64,000 bases of DNA from Bacteroidota bacterium (GTDB taxonomy: Bacteria; Bacteroidota; Bacteroidia; Flavobacteriales; Weeksellaceae), in NCBI GenBank assembly GCA_023461035.1, contig JAEWOD010000042.1:1-64000 (forward strand). The letters run 5' to 3'. The stretch's first letter is position 1; each line of letters begins with the position of its first letter. A model generated the notes under the pieces. It had not been told where the DNA came from and ran no database searches. It saw only the letters and a list, made by a program, of their open reading frames with translations. This document shows positions 32,614 through 42,145 of the stretch, piece by piece. Both the position numbers and the translations under genes were made by a program.

Positions 32614-34272
32614 TTAGTGGTTATATAGGATTTTATAGTATTCGTCCGCCATCCGGTCGCTGTTGAAATTGGAACGAACATCGTTCATTCCGTTTTGGGC
32701 AATCTGCCGCCATTTGTCCGGATTTTCATAATAAGTTGGAAGAATTTCGTTTTCGAGAATTTGATACAAATACTCCAAATCCTGAAGATCCTGCTCTTCG
32801 ATGCTTAAATTTTCATAATCTGCTTGTGGGATTACAAACGCATTTTCATGGTTTTTGGCGAATTCGGGAATCCAGCCGTCATCGGTCGAAAAATTAACGG
32901 CACCATTCATCGCGGCAGTCATTCCGCTTGTTCCCGAAGCTTCGCGGGGCACCCTCGGATTATTTAACCAAACATCTGAAGCCGCCTTTAACTGACGACT
33001 CAATTCCAATTCGTATCCGGTCAGAACGGCCATATTTCCGTGTTTTTTGCTTTCATACACCAATTTATTAAAAATATTGATGGCCGAATGGTCGTGCGGA
33101 TAAGGTTTTCCTGCCCAGATCAATTGGACGGGATATTTGGAATTTGATAATAATTCATTGAATTTAACGCCGTCATACAACAGAAAATCTGCACGTTTAT
33201 ATCCGGCAAAACGACGTGCCCAAACCATGGTAAACACATTGGGATTAAATAATTTACCGGTTTGGTCGGCAACGGTCTTGAAAGCTTGGCTTTTGATGAA
33301 TTTCTTGCGTCCGTCAAAATGGACAGGGTTCTTTTCGTCTGAAAATTTATATAATTCTTTGTCTGCCCAATACAGAAAATCCTGCGAATTGGTGATCGAT
33401 TTGATTTCGCAAATTCCTTCATATTTGCCCCAGATATTTCTTGAAACTTCACCATGCAATTTCGAAACTCCGTTGGCGATTTTGGACAACCTCAACGCTG
33501 CCAAAGAATGATTGAATGGTTCGTCAGCTGTGATTCCGGTTGCGGCAGAAACCTCATCTTTGCTCAATCCTGAGAAATAGGACATTTTATAACACAAATC
33601 AAAATCATGTTTTTCGTTTCCGGCTTCTTCCGGCGTATGCGTGGTAAAAACCATTCGATTTTTGACTTCCTGAACATTTTTAAATTTGTTCAATAAATAA
33701 AAAGCGGCCGGTAATCCATGTGCTTCGTTGAGATGATAAATTTCTCTGTTTAAACCAATTTCATCCAATAATTTTGCGCCGCCTTTCCCTAATAAAATAT
33801 ATTGAGCCACTTTGGTTGCGGTATTGGCATCATATAATCTATGGCAAATGGTTTGTGCCAAATAATCATTTTCCGGTAAATCGGTCGTGAGAAAAAATAG
33901 GGGAGCCGTCCCAAAAGTTTCGGGATTGAGATACAATGCCTTTACCCAAACCGGATGTTCGTTGACATCAATTTGGAAACGAATGCCGGTTTCTTCCAGA
34001 AAACTATAACTTTTTTCTACCCAATGCGGATGTAAAGTCTGATCAGGATTTCGGGACTGGTCATAATAGCCATATTTCCAAAGAATACCGATTCCGACTA
34101 AATTTTGCTTTACGTTGTAAGCGCTCCGCATATGCGAGCCCGCTAGAAACCCAAGCCCGCCGCTGTAAACTTTCAGCGATTGATCAATGGCAAATTCCAT
34201 GGAAAAATAAGCCGTGGGTTTTGTATATTCAGGATTGATTTCAAAAGGAATGGTATAGTTTTTAAATTTCAT
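32614..34272 (-). CDS. Short alpha-glucan family phosphorylase (GT35-like), PLP lysine replaced
   Basis: This 552-residue protein belongs to the short alpha-glucan phosphorylase group: PTAYFSMEFAIDQSLKVYSGGLGFLAG at the N-terminus, AHGLPAAFYLLN, VFTTHTPEEAGNEKHDFD, MVWARRFAGYKRADFLL, and the near C-terminal block EASGTSGMTAAMNGAVNFS. Normally such enzymes phosphorolyse alpha-1,4-glucans using PLP. In glycogen phosphorylase the block reads EASGTGNMKFMLNG and Lys carries PLP; here the position is Thr (codon 32917-32919, about residue 452). It may use a different mechanism or act as a glucosyltransferase. Start at 34272 chosen on family N-terminus. Confidence 0.85.
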   Translation of the reverse strand: MKFKNYTIPFEINPEYTKPTAYFSMEFAIDQSLKVYSGGLGFLAGSHMRSAYNVKQNLVGIGILWKYGYYDQSRNPDQTLHPHWVEKSYSFLEETGIRFQIDVNEHPVWVKALYLNPETFGTAPLFFLTTDLPENDYLAQTICHRLYDANTATKVAQYILLGKGGAKLLDEIGLNREIYHLNEAHGLPAAFYLLNKFKNVQEVKNRMVFTTHTPEEAGNEKHDFDLCYKMSYFSGLSKDEVSAATGITADEPFNHSLAALRLSKIANGVSKLHGEVSRNIWGKYEGICEIKSITNSQDFLYWADKELYKFSDEKNPVHFDGRKKFIKSQAFKTVADQTGKLFNPNVFTMVWARRFAGYKRADFLLYDGVKFNELLSNSKYPVQLIWAGKPYPHDHSAINIFNKLVYESKKHGNMAVLTGYELELSRQLKAASDVWLNNPRVPREASGTSGMTAAMNGAVNFSTDDGWIPEFAKNHENAFVIPQADYENLSIEEQDLQDLEYLYQILENEILPTYYENPDKWRQIAQNGMNDVRSNFNSDRMADEYYKILYNH

Positions 34273-34351
34273 TTTTCTGTTTTTCAAACCGTAAAAGTAA
34301 AAAACTTTCATTTGGTTTGAAACACTTTAAATGCCATATGAAAATTATAGG

Positions 34352-35569
34352 TTAATCATCTTCATTTTGTTTTTCTCCCAATAAGTTGGGGATGATAAAA
34401 TAAAATCCGACCGCCGCCAATGCCATAAGAATTCCGGTTCCTATCCATAAAACTGTAAATCCAAATTTTTCAGCAATAAAGGTTCCCAACGAAGGCGTGA
34501 TGATAAACGCAAGTGAAAACCCAATGCCCAAAAGTCCCATATAAGCTCCTTTGTTATTCGCTCCTGATCGAAGTGCCGTTACCGTTGCCATAAACGGAAG
34601 CGTCCAGATTTCACCTACACACAAAATAGTCATAGAAACAAACAAGAATAGAATTCCATGGTTGAATCCGAGCATAGCAAAGGAAATCCCGCAAAGCAGT
34701 GTTCCGATGAAAAGTGTAAACCGCAGTTTAAATTTACGTTCGGCAATCTGTACAAAAAGCATCTCCAGAATTACAATAATGAATCCGCTGTACCCCAAAA
34801 TATAACCGATGGCCTGCTGTGAAAGTTTTGCTTCCTGTTTGTAAAAAATAGTCAAGGTGTTGAGAATCTGAAAGAAACAAACAGAAAAAAGGAGACAAAT
34901 CCCCGCAAACAACAAAAACTTCCCATCCCGATAAGGAGAAATAGATTTGTCGTTTGAAATCGTTTCATCCGGATTTTTGTTCCGATGTTTTCGGTTTCGG
35001 AAAAACCAGATATAGGTAATTCCGGCCAAAAGCGCACCCAACGCATTGGAATAAAACAAAAAATTGTAGGAAATCGCCGATAAAATCCCACCCAAGGCCG
35101 GACCGATGGAAAATCCGAGATTGACCGCCATCCGGTTCAAAGAAAAAGAACGCGTGATGTTTCCTTTTTTGGCGTATTTGGTAATCGCAACAGAGTTAGC
35201 AGGTCGAAAGGCTTCGCTCACCGTGCTTTGCAGAAATATGATGAATGCTAAACCCATTTCGGTTTTAAACAAAGGAATCAGGCAAAATAACGGAACGCTG
35301 AGCAATAAGCTGGTGGATTGTACTTTGAATTCACCTATTTTGTCGGTAATCATCCCGCCAAACCAGGAACCCACCACCGAGCCGATTCCGAAAAAGCTCA
35401 AAACAATTCCCGCATTTTTCAAACTGAATCCTAAATGGTCAGTCATATAAACTCCCAAAAAAGGCAATACCATAGACCCTGATCGGTTGATGAGCATCAC
35501 CACCGCCAGCATCCAGCTTTCCGACGAAAGCCCTTTAAAGGAGTCAATATAAATTCTTAATAATTTCAT
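34352..35569 (-). CDS. MFS transporter
   Basis: This 405-residue protein has about 12 membrane segments in two halves separated by a hydrophilic loop (FFRNRKHRNKNPDETISNDKS, about residues 190-210). MFS motif A-like sequence GGMITDKIGEFKVQ lies between helices 2 and 3, and NRMAVNLGFSIGPALGGILS in the fifth helix is typical of drug/sugar efflux members. The substrate is unknown. It is downstream of the pyrophosphatase gene but separated from it by a terminator, so it probably has limited read-through expression or its own promoter. Confidence 0.9.
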   Translation of the reverse strand: MKLLRIYIDSFKGLSSESWMLAVVMLINRSGSMVLPFLGVYMTDHLGFSLKNAGIVLSFFGIGSVVGSWFGGMITDKIGEFKVQSTSLLLSVPLFCLIPLFKTEMGLAFIIFLQSTVSEAFRPANSVAITKYAKKGNITRSFSLNRMAVNLGFSIGPALGGILSAISYNFLFYSNALGALLAGITYIWFFRNRKHRNKNPDETISNDKSISPYRDGKFLLFAGICLLFSVCFFQILNTLTIFYKQEAKLSQQAIGYILGYSGFIIVILEMLFVQIAERKFKLRFTLFIGTLLCGISFAMLGFNHGILFLFVSMTILCVGEIWTLPFMATVTALRSGANNKGAYMGLLGIGFSLAFIITPSLGTFIAEKFGFTVLWIGTGILMALAAVGFYFIIPNLLGEKQNEDD

Positions 35570-35582
35570 TTGGGATTCAACA

Positions 35583-35614
35583 AAAAAAGCAGCCCTTGGT
35601 TGGACTGCCTTTTT
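35583..35614 (-). terminator. Terminator of the pyrophosphatase gene
   Basis: AAAAAGCAGCCC pairs imperfectly with GGACTGCCTTTTT around TTGGTT. On the minus strand it ends in a T-run and lies 20 bases after the hppA stop. Confidence 0.82.
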
Positions 35615-35633
35615 GATTCTTATTATTTTTCAA

Positions 35634-38369
35634 TTAATTCGAAACAACTTTTATGTCCACTCTTCGGTTTTTTGCCTTACAGATGTCGGTATCGTTGGCT
35701 TCACAGATAAAATGCTGGGCTCCATATCCTTCTGACTGCATGCGGCTTTCGTCCACACCTAGTCTAACCAAAGCTGCTTTGACAATGTTGGAACGTTCCG
35801 TTGAAACTTTCAAATTCACTTCCTCCTCTCCGGTATTGTCGGTATATCCACCGATTTTTACTTTTGCGTTAGGAAACTCTTTCATTAAAAGAGCGATATT
35901 CTTTAATTGCTCTGTTGAACCGGACAATAATTTAGATGAACCGGTTTTGAAATGAACCCTGTCCAGCGAAACCCACTTCCATCCTTCTCCATTTGATCCC
36001 TGGTTTTGAACTTCCGGATCTGAAAGAAATCTGAATAATTTTTGCTCACTTGAGAATCCCCCTACATTCAAAACTTTTCCGGAGGGCAATTTGATTTCAA
36101 TTATTTCTCCCAAATCATAGACGAAATTTCCATCTGCATCCACTGCTTCTACATATACGGTTTCTGAACTTTCAGTAGTCGTTCCTTCTGCAATTCCTTC
36201 CGAATCACCTGAAGCATGTCCTCCCAAAATCGGTGCGATTACCAATCCAACCAAACAAGTCAATTTTATCAAAATATTCATAGATGGTCCTGATGTATCT
36301 TTAAACGGGTCTCCAACAGTGTCTCCGGTAACGGCCGCTTTGTGTGCATCCGAACCTTTGTAAGTCATTTCTCCGTTGATTTCAACTCCTGCTTCAAATG
36401 ATTTTTTGGCGTTGTCCCAAGCTCCTCCGGCGTTGTTTTGGAAGATTGCCCAAAGCACACCTGAAACCGCAACTCCTGCCATGTAAGCTCCCAAAGCTTC
36501 AGCACCCATGATAAATCCGATTAAAATCGGTGTCACTATGGTCAATGCTCCCGGCAACATCATTTCGCGAAGCGCCGCTTTTGTAGAAATTTCCACACAT
36601 TTTCCATACTCGGGTGTTCCTGTTCCTTCCATGATGCCCGGAATCTCTTTGAACTGACGACGTACTTCCTGTACCATCGCCATCGCTGCTTTACCTACCG
36701 ATTGCATGGCCAAAGCTGAGAAAACAACCGGAATCATCCCTCCGATGAACAAAGCTGCCAAAGTTTTGGCTTTGAAAATATTGATTCCGTCAATTCCGGT
36801 AAAGGTTACATAGGCAGCAAATAAAGCCAATGCAGTCAAAGCCGCAGATGCAATTGCAAATCCTTTTCCAACCGCAGCAGTTGTATTTCCTACGGAATCC
36901 AAAATATCTGTTCTTTCACGTACTTCTTTTGGTAATTCGCTCATTTCGGCTACACCACCGGCGTTATCAGCAATCGGCCCGAAAGCATCAATTGCCAATT
37001 GCATTGCAGTCGTTGCCATCATGGCAGATGCTGCAATCGCAACTCCATAGAAACCAGCTAATTCATAAGATCCCCAAATTGCAGCCGCAAACAAAAGAAC
37101 AGATGAAAAAGTTGAAATCATCCCTGTAGCCAAACCGGCAATGATGTTGGTTGCTGCTCCGGTTGAGGAGTTTCTAACAATATTTAAAACCGGTTTTTTA
37201 CCCAATCCGGTATAGTATTCTGTAAAAGCAGAAATCAATCCTCCTACAGCCAAACCAATTAGTGTAGCATAAAAAACATTCATTCTGGAAATTTTTTGAA
37301 TTCCTTCTCCAAAGAAATCCATGTATAATACTTCAGGTAACATCCAGTTAATCAGGAAGAATCCTGCGATAGCTGTAATGATGATGGAAGACCAGTTTCC
37401 TAAATTCAAAGCTGCCTGAACTTTTGCTTCTTTAGCATCATTTGATTTAATTCTAACCAAAAAAGTCCCAATGATAGAAGCGATGATACCGATTCCTGCA
37501 AACATAATCGGAAGGATGATTGGACCCATTCCTCCAAAATCATCAGCGAAAGCCGTTCCGTTTGCGGTTACATAGTCTTTGATAATATAATTCCCTAAAA
37601 CCATGGAAGCCAGTACTGTTGCCACATAAGAACCAAACAAGTCGGCACCCATACCGGCAACGTCTCCTACGTTATCACCTACGTTATCGGCAATTGTAGC
37701 CGGGTTTCTCGGATCATCTTCCGGAATTCCGGCTTCTACTTTTCCGACCAAATCCGCTCCCACGTCGGCTGCTTTGGTGTAAATACCTCCACCCACACGC
37801 GCAAACAAAGCGATAGACTCAGCTCCCAAAGAGAATCCCGCCAAAGCTTCCAAAGCAATGGTCATTTCTTCATAAAAAGGTTTTCCTCCGGTTACGAAGT
37901 GGCTTGTAAAAAAGATGAAGAACAATGAAAGTCCCAATACGGCCAATCCTGCTACTCCCAATCCCATTACCGTTCCTCCTGAAAAGGAAACGTTCAATGC
38001 TTTTGGTAAGCTGGTTCTGGCGGCTTGCGTTGTTCTGACGTTCGCAGCTGTCGCAACGCGCATCCCGATGTTTCCTGCCAATGCGGAGAAAATAGCTCCA
38101 ATGACAAATGCCGGAATAATCAACCAACTAGTGGTCGGAACGTATTGTGAAATGCCGAAGAGTGCCAAAGATGCTACCACAACGAAAATAAGCAATAAGC
38201 GGTATTCAGCCGACAAAAAAGCCAATGCTCCTTCCTGAATGTTCTTTGCAATTCCTTGCATTTTTTCATTACCCGCATCTTGCTTTTTCACCCAAATGAA
38301 CTTGGAAATCATCATCAATAATCCTACGATTGCAAGGATTACCGGAATCCATAAAGAGAGTTCTTTCAT
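35634..38369 (-). CDS. hppA: Membrane-bound ion-translocating pyrophosphatase fused to an OmpA domain
   Basis: This 911-residue protein hydrolyses pyrophosphate to pump H+ or Na+. The first roughly 745 residues are a complete M-PPase: DVGADLVGKVEAGIPEDDPRNPATIADNVGDNVGD (catalytic loop), AFGPIADNAGG, GNTTAAVGKG and GDTVGDPFKDTSGPS. The Ala in GNTTAA marks the K+-dependent class. A linker then leads to an OmpA-like domain (about 795-911: VHFKTGSSKLLSG, GGYTDNTGEEEVN, LKVSTERSNIVKAAL, AKNRRVDIKV). M-PPases usually have periplasmic C-termini, so the OmpA part could grip peptidoglycan. Typical bacterial PPases are 670-770 residues. Tandem repeats start at its start codon. Confidence 0.95.
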   Translation of the reverse strand: MKELSLWIPVILAIVGLLMMISKFIWVKKQDAGNEKMQGIAKNIQEGALAFLSAEYRLLLIFVVVASLALFGISQYVPTTSWLIIPAFVIGAIFSALAGNIGMRVATAANVRTTQAARTSLPKALNVSFSGGTVMGLGVAGLAVLGLSLFFIFFTSHFVTGGKPFYEEMTIALEALAGFSLGAESIALFARVGGGIYTKAADVGADLVGKVEAGIPEDDPRNPATIADNVGDNVGDVAGMGADLFGSYVATVLASMVLGNYIIKDYVTANGTAFADDFGGMGPIILPIMFAGIGIIASIIGTFLVRIKSNDAKEAKVQAALNLGNWSSIIITAIAGFFLINWMLPEVLYMDFFGEGIQKISRMNVFYATLIGLAVGGLISAFTEYYTGLGKKPVLNIVRNSSTGAATNIIAGLATGMISTFSSVLLFAAAIWGSYELAGFYGVAIAASAMMATTAMQLAIDAFGPIADNAGGVAEMSELPKEVRERTDILDSVGNTTAAVGKGFAIASAALTALALFAAYVTFTGIDGINIFKAKTLAALFIGGMIPVVFSALAMQSVGKAAMAMVQEVRRQFKEIPGIMEGTGTPEYGKCVEISTKAALREMMLPGALTIVTPILIGFIMGAEALGAYMAGVAVSGVLWAIFQNNAGGAWDNAKKSFEAGVEINGEMTYKGSDAHKAAVTGDTVGDPFKDTSGPSMNILIKLTCLVGLVIAPILGGHASGDSEGIAEGTTTESSETVYVEAVDADGNFVYDLGEIIEIKLPSGKVLNVGGFSSEQKLFRFLSDPEVQNQGSNGEGWKWVSLDRVHFKTGSSKLLSGSTEQLKNIALLMKEFPNAKVKIGGYTDNTGEEEVNLKVSTERSNIVKAALVRLGVDESRMQSEGYGAQHFICEANDTDICKAKNRRVDIKVVSN

Positions 38370-38486
38370 CTGTAAATATTTAAATTTGTTTTAATTGTCA
38401 GATGGAATTTGCATTTCATCTGTTAATATTTAATTTGTTTTTAATAGTCAGATGGAATTATTCATTTCATCTGTTAATTTTTATAT
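38364..38486. repeat. Tandem ~50-bp repeats over the hppA start region
   Basis: Units beginning TTTCATCTGT occur at 38364, 38414 and 38465 (periods 50 and 51; the third is partial). The first unit contains the hppA start codon, so the leader just upstream of ATG is duplicated about 2.4 times and repeats the ATG-containing sequence upstream. Confidence 0.85.
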
Positions 38487-38591
38487 TAAATCTTGTGTTT
38501 TTAATGAATTTTTAACAATCTGCAAATATAGTATATTCCTATTATTTGAAAAGAAAATTCACTTATATCTTAATTGAATTGAATAATAATT

Positions 38592-38629
38592 AAAAAACGG
38601 CTTAAAAATCTGTTGAATTTCTAAGCCGC
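38592..38629 (-). terminator. Terminator of the AIM24 gene
   Basis: CGGCTTA (38598-38604) pairs with TAAGCCG (38622-38628); on the minus strand it is followed by TTTTTT. Confidence 0.85.
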
Positions 38630-38653
38630 TCCAAATTATCTCGATTTTTTTAA

Positions 38654-39349
38654 TCATTTTCCTTGCTGAAAATAAACCTCTTCATAAGGCTGGATCAGCA
38701 CCCAGCCTTCTCCTGAAAATTTCATCTGGAATTCTTCTCCGCTTCCCCTTCCTATAAAGGATTTCAGTGACATATTGGCCTTCAGTTCAGGGGAAAGGTT
38801 TCCTGACCAAGCAACGGTGGCATTGGGGTCTGTAAATACAGGATTGTCTGAGCTTACCATTAGCACCAATGGATCTCCGTGCGTGGTAATTGCTACATGA
38901 CCAGATCCTGTCAAACGAACCTGAAAAATCCCGCCCGACATCATTCCCGCAATACTTTTCAGCATAGTAATCTGGTTTTTGATGGTTTGGTCATGTGCCA
39001 AAATATCGTTTCCGTTTACACAGATGGATTCATTTTCCAAATGTAAAACCTGAACTTTCTTTCCACTGTCGGCCACATAAAGCCGGCCGGTTCCTTCCGC
39101 TTTCATCAGTTTGGCTCCCTCTCCGGTCAGAGATTTTTTCAGAAAATTTCCCAGTCCTCCGGAAAGCATTCCTTCGCGTTCAAATTTTATATTGCCCACA
39201 TAACCTACCATCGCACCGTTTTTGGTCCAAACAAACTGATTGTTCAGATTGATTTCCAATAGTTGCGGGGTTTCCAGTTCAAAATAATCATGTTCGGCAT
39301 CATTCTGTCGTTTTTTGGCAATGAATGATTGTAAAGAATATTCGCTCAT
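38654..39349 (-). CDS. AIM24 family protein
   Basis: This 231-residue beta-rich protein shows the AIM24 pattern: LEINLNNQFVWTKNGAMVGYVGNIKFERE, then KKSLTGEGAKLMKAEGTGRLYVAD, later FQVRLTGSGHVAITTHGDPLVL, and a C-terminal FQMKFSGEGWVLIQPYE. The family is widespread in bacteria and shares its fold with mitochondrial Aim24, but its activity is unknown. No signal peptide, so probably cytoplasmic. Monocistronic, with its own terminator. Confidence 0.9.
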   Translation of the reverse strand: MSEYSLQSFIAKKRQNDAEHDYFELETPQLLEINLNNQFVWTKNGAMVGYVGNIKFEREGMLSGGLGNFLKKSLTGEGAKLMKAEGTGRLYVADSGKKVQVLHLENESICVNGNDILAHDQTIKNQITMLKSIAGMMSGGIFQVRLTGSGHVAITTHGDPLVLMVSSDNPVFTDPNATVAWSGNLSPELKANMSLKSFIGRGSGEEFQMKFSGEGWVLIQPYEEVYFQQGK

Positions 39350-39529
39350 CTTATTTATTAATTTGGTTTTTAAATGTATTGATTTTTGAATTTAAGTTGA
39401 ATTTCATTCTGATGTTATGTAAACTGTAAAGTTGTATAATGTATGTCGTATAAGTGATTCATTGTCAATGTTTTTGAAATTAAATTTTGAACATTGTACA
39501 TTTAGCTTAACACTAATTTTAATACGTTA

Positions 39530-42073
39530 TTAAAACGAAAAATTCATTCCAACGGTTACTCCGAATTTACGTGCATCCGGCAATTCTGTGTAATTTCCTC
39601 TCCAGTTAAAATCTACCCGAAATGGTCTAAAGTTACCAATCCCTATGTTCTCAATTCCAAATCCGTACTCGAAATAGATTTTGTCTTTTGGTGCTACATA
39701 AAGGATTTCAGACCTGTTCATTTCTACTGCTTCGTCCGAAATATCTCCCCAAGCTGCGCGGATAAATCCAACTTCCCGCAGTTTTAGTTTCTTCAGCAAA
39801 GGAATTTTATTGAAAATCCAACCATTAAAATGATGGTCGAGAATAAAAGTTGCATAGGAATCTGTCACAAATTCGTAATAATCAATTTGCGAAAAAGTAC
39901 CCGGAATCTGTCCATAGCTTTCGTTTCCGGGAATCACGCTCAATAAAGACAAAGGAACGGGCTGGAAAATCTTTCCGGCTTCCAACACCACATCGCTTCG
40001 CCCTAAAGAGCCAATCAAAAAAGGTTTATAAAAATATGCTTGCAATTTGTCATATTGGAATTGGCTGTTAAATAATCCGTTAAACCCTTTGGTGTAACGC
40101 AATATAATAGTCGGTGCCAAAGTAGAGTGTTCATACCTGTCAATCCCAAATCTTGAAAATTTTGCCCCGGGTCTGGCAATCAAAGACAAACTGATGTTTG
40201 TGTCGATCAAATGTTCTTCTTCCAATCCTTTTTCGTTTATATAGCCGATGTCAAATAAATAAGGGTCGGCAGCACGGGTTGTTTGATAGTTTCCATCGAC
40301 GCGAATGGTAAAATTTTTCCAGGGATCGATGGATGCATATACGTTGGTCTTATTGATATGGCTTAATTTCGCATTAGCGCCTTGAGAAATAATGGAAGAA
40401 GAAGCAAAGCTACGCGTCATGATTCCGTCTGAAGTGGTGAGTTGCACACCCAATTGTTCCACATCACGCTTGGTTCCGGCTCCGATTTGGAGTCGGTTGA
40501 ATTTGTTGAACATAAATCGGGCTTCTGCACCGTATTTGAATTGATGATCATCAAATCCATAAGCCAGATAACCTCCCAAACGCCACATATCGTTTTGTGA
40601 AAAATAGGTTCTGGCTCCGGCACGTAATCGGAATCCTTCGATTTCGTTGTATCCGAAAGTCGAATATAAATCTCCAATGTCTATCGCTTTCCAGACATTC
40701 CAATATCCGGATCCGAATATCTCTACCGATTTTACAATTCGTTTAAAACGAGGGACTTGCTGTAAACTATCGAGCATTTCGTAAATGCCGTCTTCATTCT
40801 CGGAAAGTTTTTCATGTCGGGCATTTGCCCAATACAAATCGGTTTTTTCAAATGCTCCGGACTCATAGGGATCATGGTTTCTCGGATCATAAAAATTGTC
40901 GGCACGCGGTATTTCAAAATTGAAATCTTTATAGGAAACCGTCCTATGGGCAAAAAGTCCCTTTGACTTGTCTTTTTTGTTCAACAAAGTCATATCCAAC
41001 AAAATATAATCGCGTTTCGGAAGAAAAACAGTATCGTTTTTCACTTCAAATTCCTGACTTACAAATATATCCCGCACAAAGTTTACATCAATGTTTTTGG
41101 TACTTTGCATGGAAATTTCTTTGATGGCATATTCTTTTACACTTACGTAAAAATCACCCTTAAAAGTATGACCTGCTTCGTTTTTGGGATAATATTTAAT
41201 CCGATAACAATCAAGCCCGTCGATGTTTACGGTGTCGGTAAGTTCGTATTCGTAAATAGAAAATCCGTCACGGGCAATTGGGCTTGCAAAATTGATATTG
41301 AAAAAATTCAGCCGGTTGTCATAAATATTGAATTCCTTATACAAATTCTTCAATGTCTGGCTGACGATTTCGTTGTCATCAAACCCCGAACTTTTATTGG
41401 CAACTAAATCTTTCCGTTCTCTTCTCGGGTCATTTTTACCATAAACCTGATAAATGGATTCGTTTAAAAATGCCGGCAGATAGGCTTTTCCGCTCACTTG
41501 GGACGTATCGATGTTTTCAAACATAAATTCCATGTCTTTAAAAAGTTTGCTTTTCGTCATGGCGCTGTCCACATTGTTTAAATCGAATTCGAGTTTTTCA
41601 TATTCCTCGTATTCGTATTGCGGGACGTTTCGAAGCCCGTTGAGCTTCTTTCTTGCCCAGACTTCCCGGAGAATGGCATAAGCGGGATTTTCTTTTTTGC
41701 TTTTGTATTTTTTCTTTTTGTTACTGATGGTGGCAGCTTCCAGTTCGACGGTGGAATTTTCTTTCAAAGTACCGTCCGAAATCAATTCTAAAGACAAATT
41801 ATAATTGACTTTTGAGGTCAATTCAAATTCCATGAATTCAAATCCGTCTGCTGTAATTTCTAAAATCGAATCGTTTTTTTCCGATTCCAAATAAAAACTT
41901 CCGTCCGTATTGGTCGTAGTAAAAACCCCTGCGTTTGGCAAAGTTACGTCTGCATACGCTATGGGCTTTTTGGTTTTGGTATCGATTATTTTACCGGAAA
42001 CCTTTATCTGGGCTATCATCGGGATGGCCGCAAGCAGAAATAAAATACTTATGAAAGATTCTTTCTTCAACAT
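39530..42073 (-). CDS. DUF5686 outer-membrane protein with carboxypeptidase-regulatory-like domain
   Basis: This 847-residue protein begins with a signal peptide (MLKKESFISILFLLAAIPMIAQ), then a CarboxypepD_reg-like beta-sandwich (IKVSGKIIDTKTKKPIAYADVTLPN). A DUF5686 region follows (about residues 120-400: NPAYAILREVWARKKLNGL, then a DG-rich strand set), and a long stretch of beta-strands ends in the barrel signature (FGVTVGMNFSF, terminal Phe). It likely sits in the outer membrane. Function is unknown; the C-terminal barrel resembles Omp85-like surface antigens in layout only. ATG at 42073 begins the signal peptide; the longer TTG frame is rejected. Confidence 0.9.
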   Translation of the reverse strand: MLKKESFISILFLLAAIPMIAQIKVSGKIIDTKTKKPIAYADVTLPNAGVFTTTNTDGSFYLESEKNDSILEITADGFEFMEFELTSKVNYNLSLELISDGTLKENSTVELEAATISNKKKKYKSKKENPAYAILREVWARKKLNGLRNVPQYEYEEYEKLEFDLNNVDSAMTKSKLFKDMEFMFENIDTSQVSGKAYLPAFLNESIYQVYGKNDPRRERKDLVANKSSGFDDNEIVSQTLKNLYKEFNIYDNRLNFFNINFASPIARDGFSIYEYELTDTVNIDGLDCYRIKYYPKNEAGHTFKGDFYVSVKEYAIKEISMQSTKNIDVNFVRDIFVSQEFEVKNDTVFLPKRDYILLDMTLLNKKDKSKGLFAHRTVSYKDFNFEIPRADNFYDPRNHDPYESGAFEKTDLYWANARHEKLSENEDGIYEMLDSLQQVPRFKRIVKSVEIFGSGYWNVWKAIDIGDLYSTFGYNEIEGFRLRAGARTYFSQNDMWRLGGYLAYGFDDHQFKYGAEARFMFNKFNRLQIGAGTKRDVEQLGVQLTTSDGIMTRSFASSSIISQGANAKLSHINKTNVYASIDPWKNFTIRVDGNYQTTRAADPYLFDIGYINEKGLEEEHLIDTNISLSLIARPGAKFSRFGIDRYEHSTLAPTIILRYTKGFNGLFNSQFQYDKLQAYFYKPFLIGSLGRSDVVLEAGKIFQPVPLSLLSVIPGNESYGQIPGTFSQIDYYEFVTDSYATFILDHHFNGWIFNKIPLLKKLKLREVGFIRAAWGDISDEAVEMNRSEILYVAPKDKIYFEYGFGIENIGIGNFRPFRVDFNWRGNYTELPDARKFGVTVGMNFSF

Positions 42074-42093
42074 ATAATTATAACAAATATCCA

Positions 42094-42120
42094 CAAAAAA
42101 ACCTTCCAAAAACGGAAGGT
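42094..42120 (-). terminator. Terminator of pdhB
   Basis: ACCTTCC (42101-42107) pairs with GGAAGGT (42114-42120); on the minus strand a run of seven T follows. It lies 26 bases past the pdhB stop. Confidence 0.88.
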
Positions 42121-42145
42121 TTGTATGTTTAACTAATTTTATGTA

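Noticed and set aside
42074..42109. TTG-started extension of the DUF5686 protein
   Set aside because: It precedes a complete signal peptide and lies within the terminator region of pdhB.
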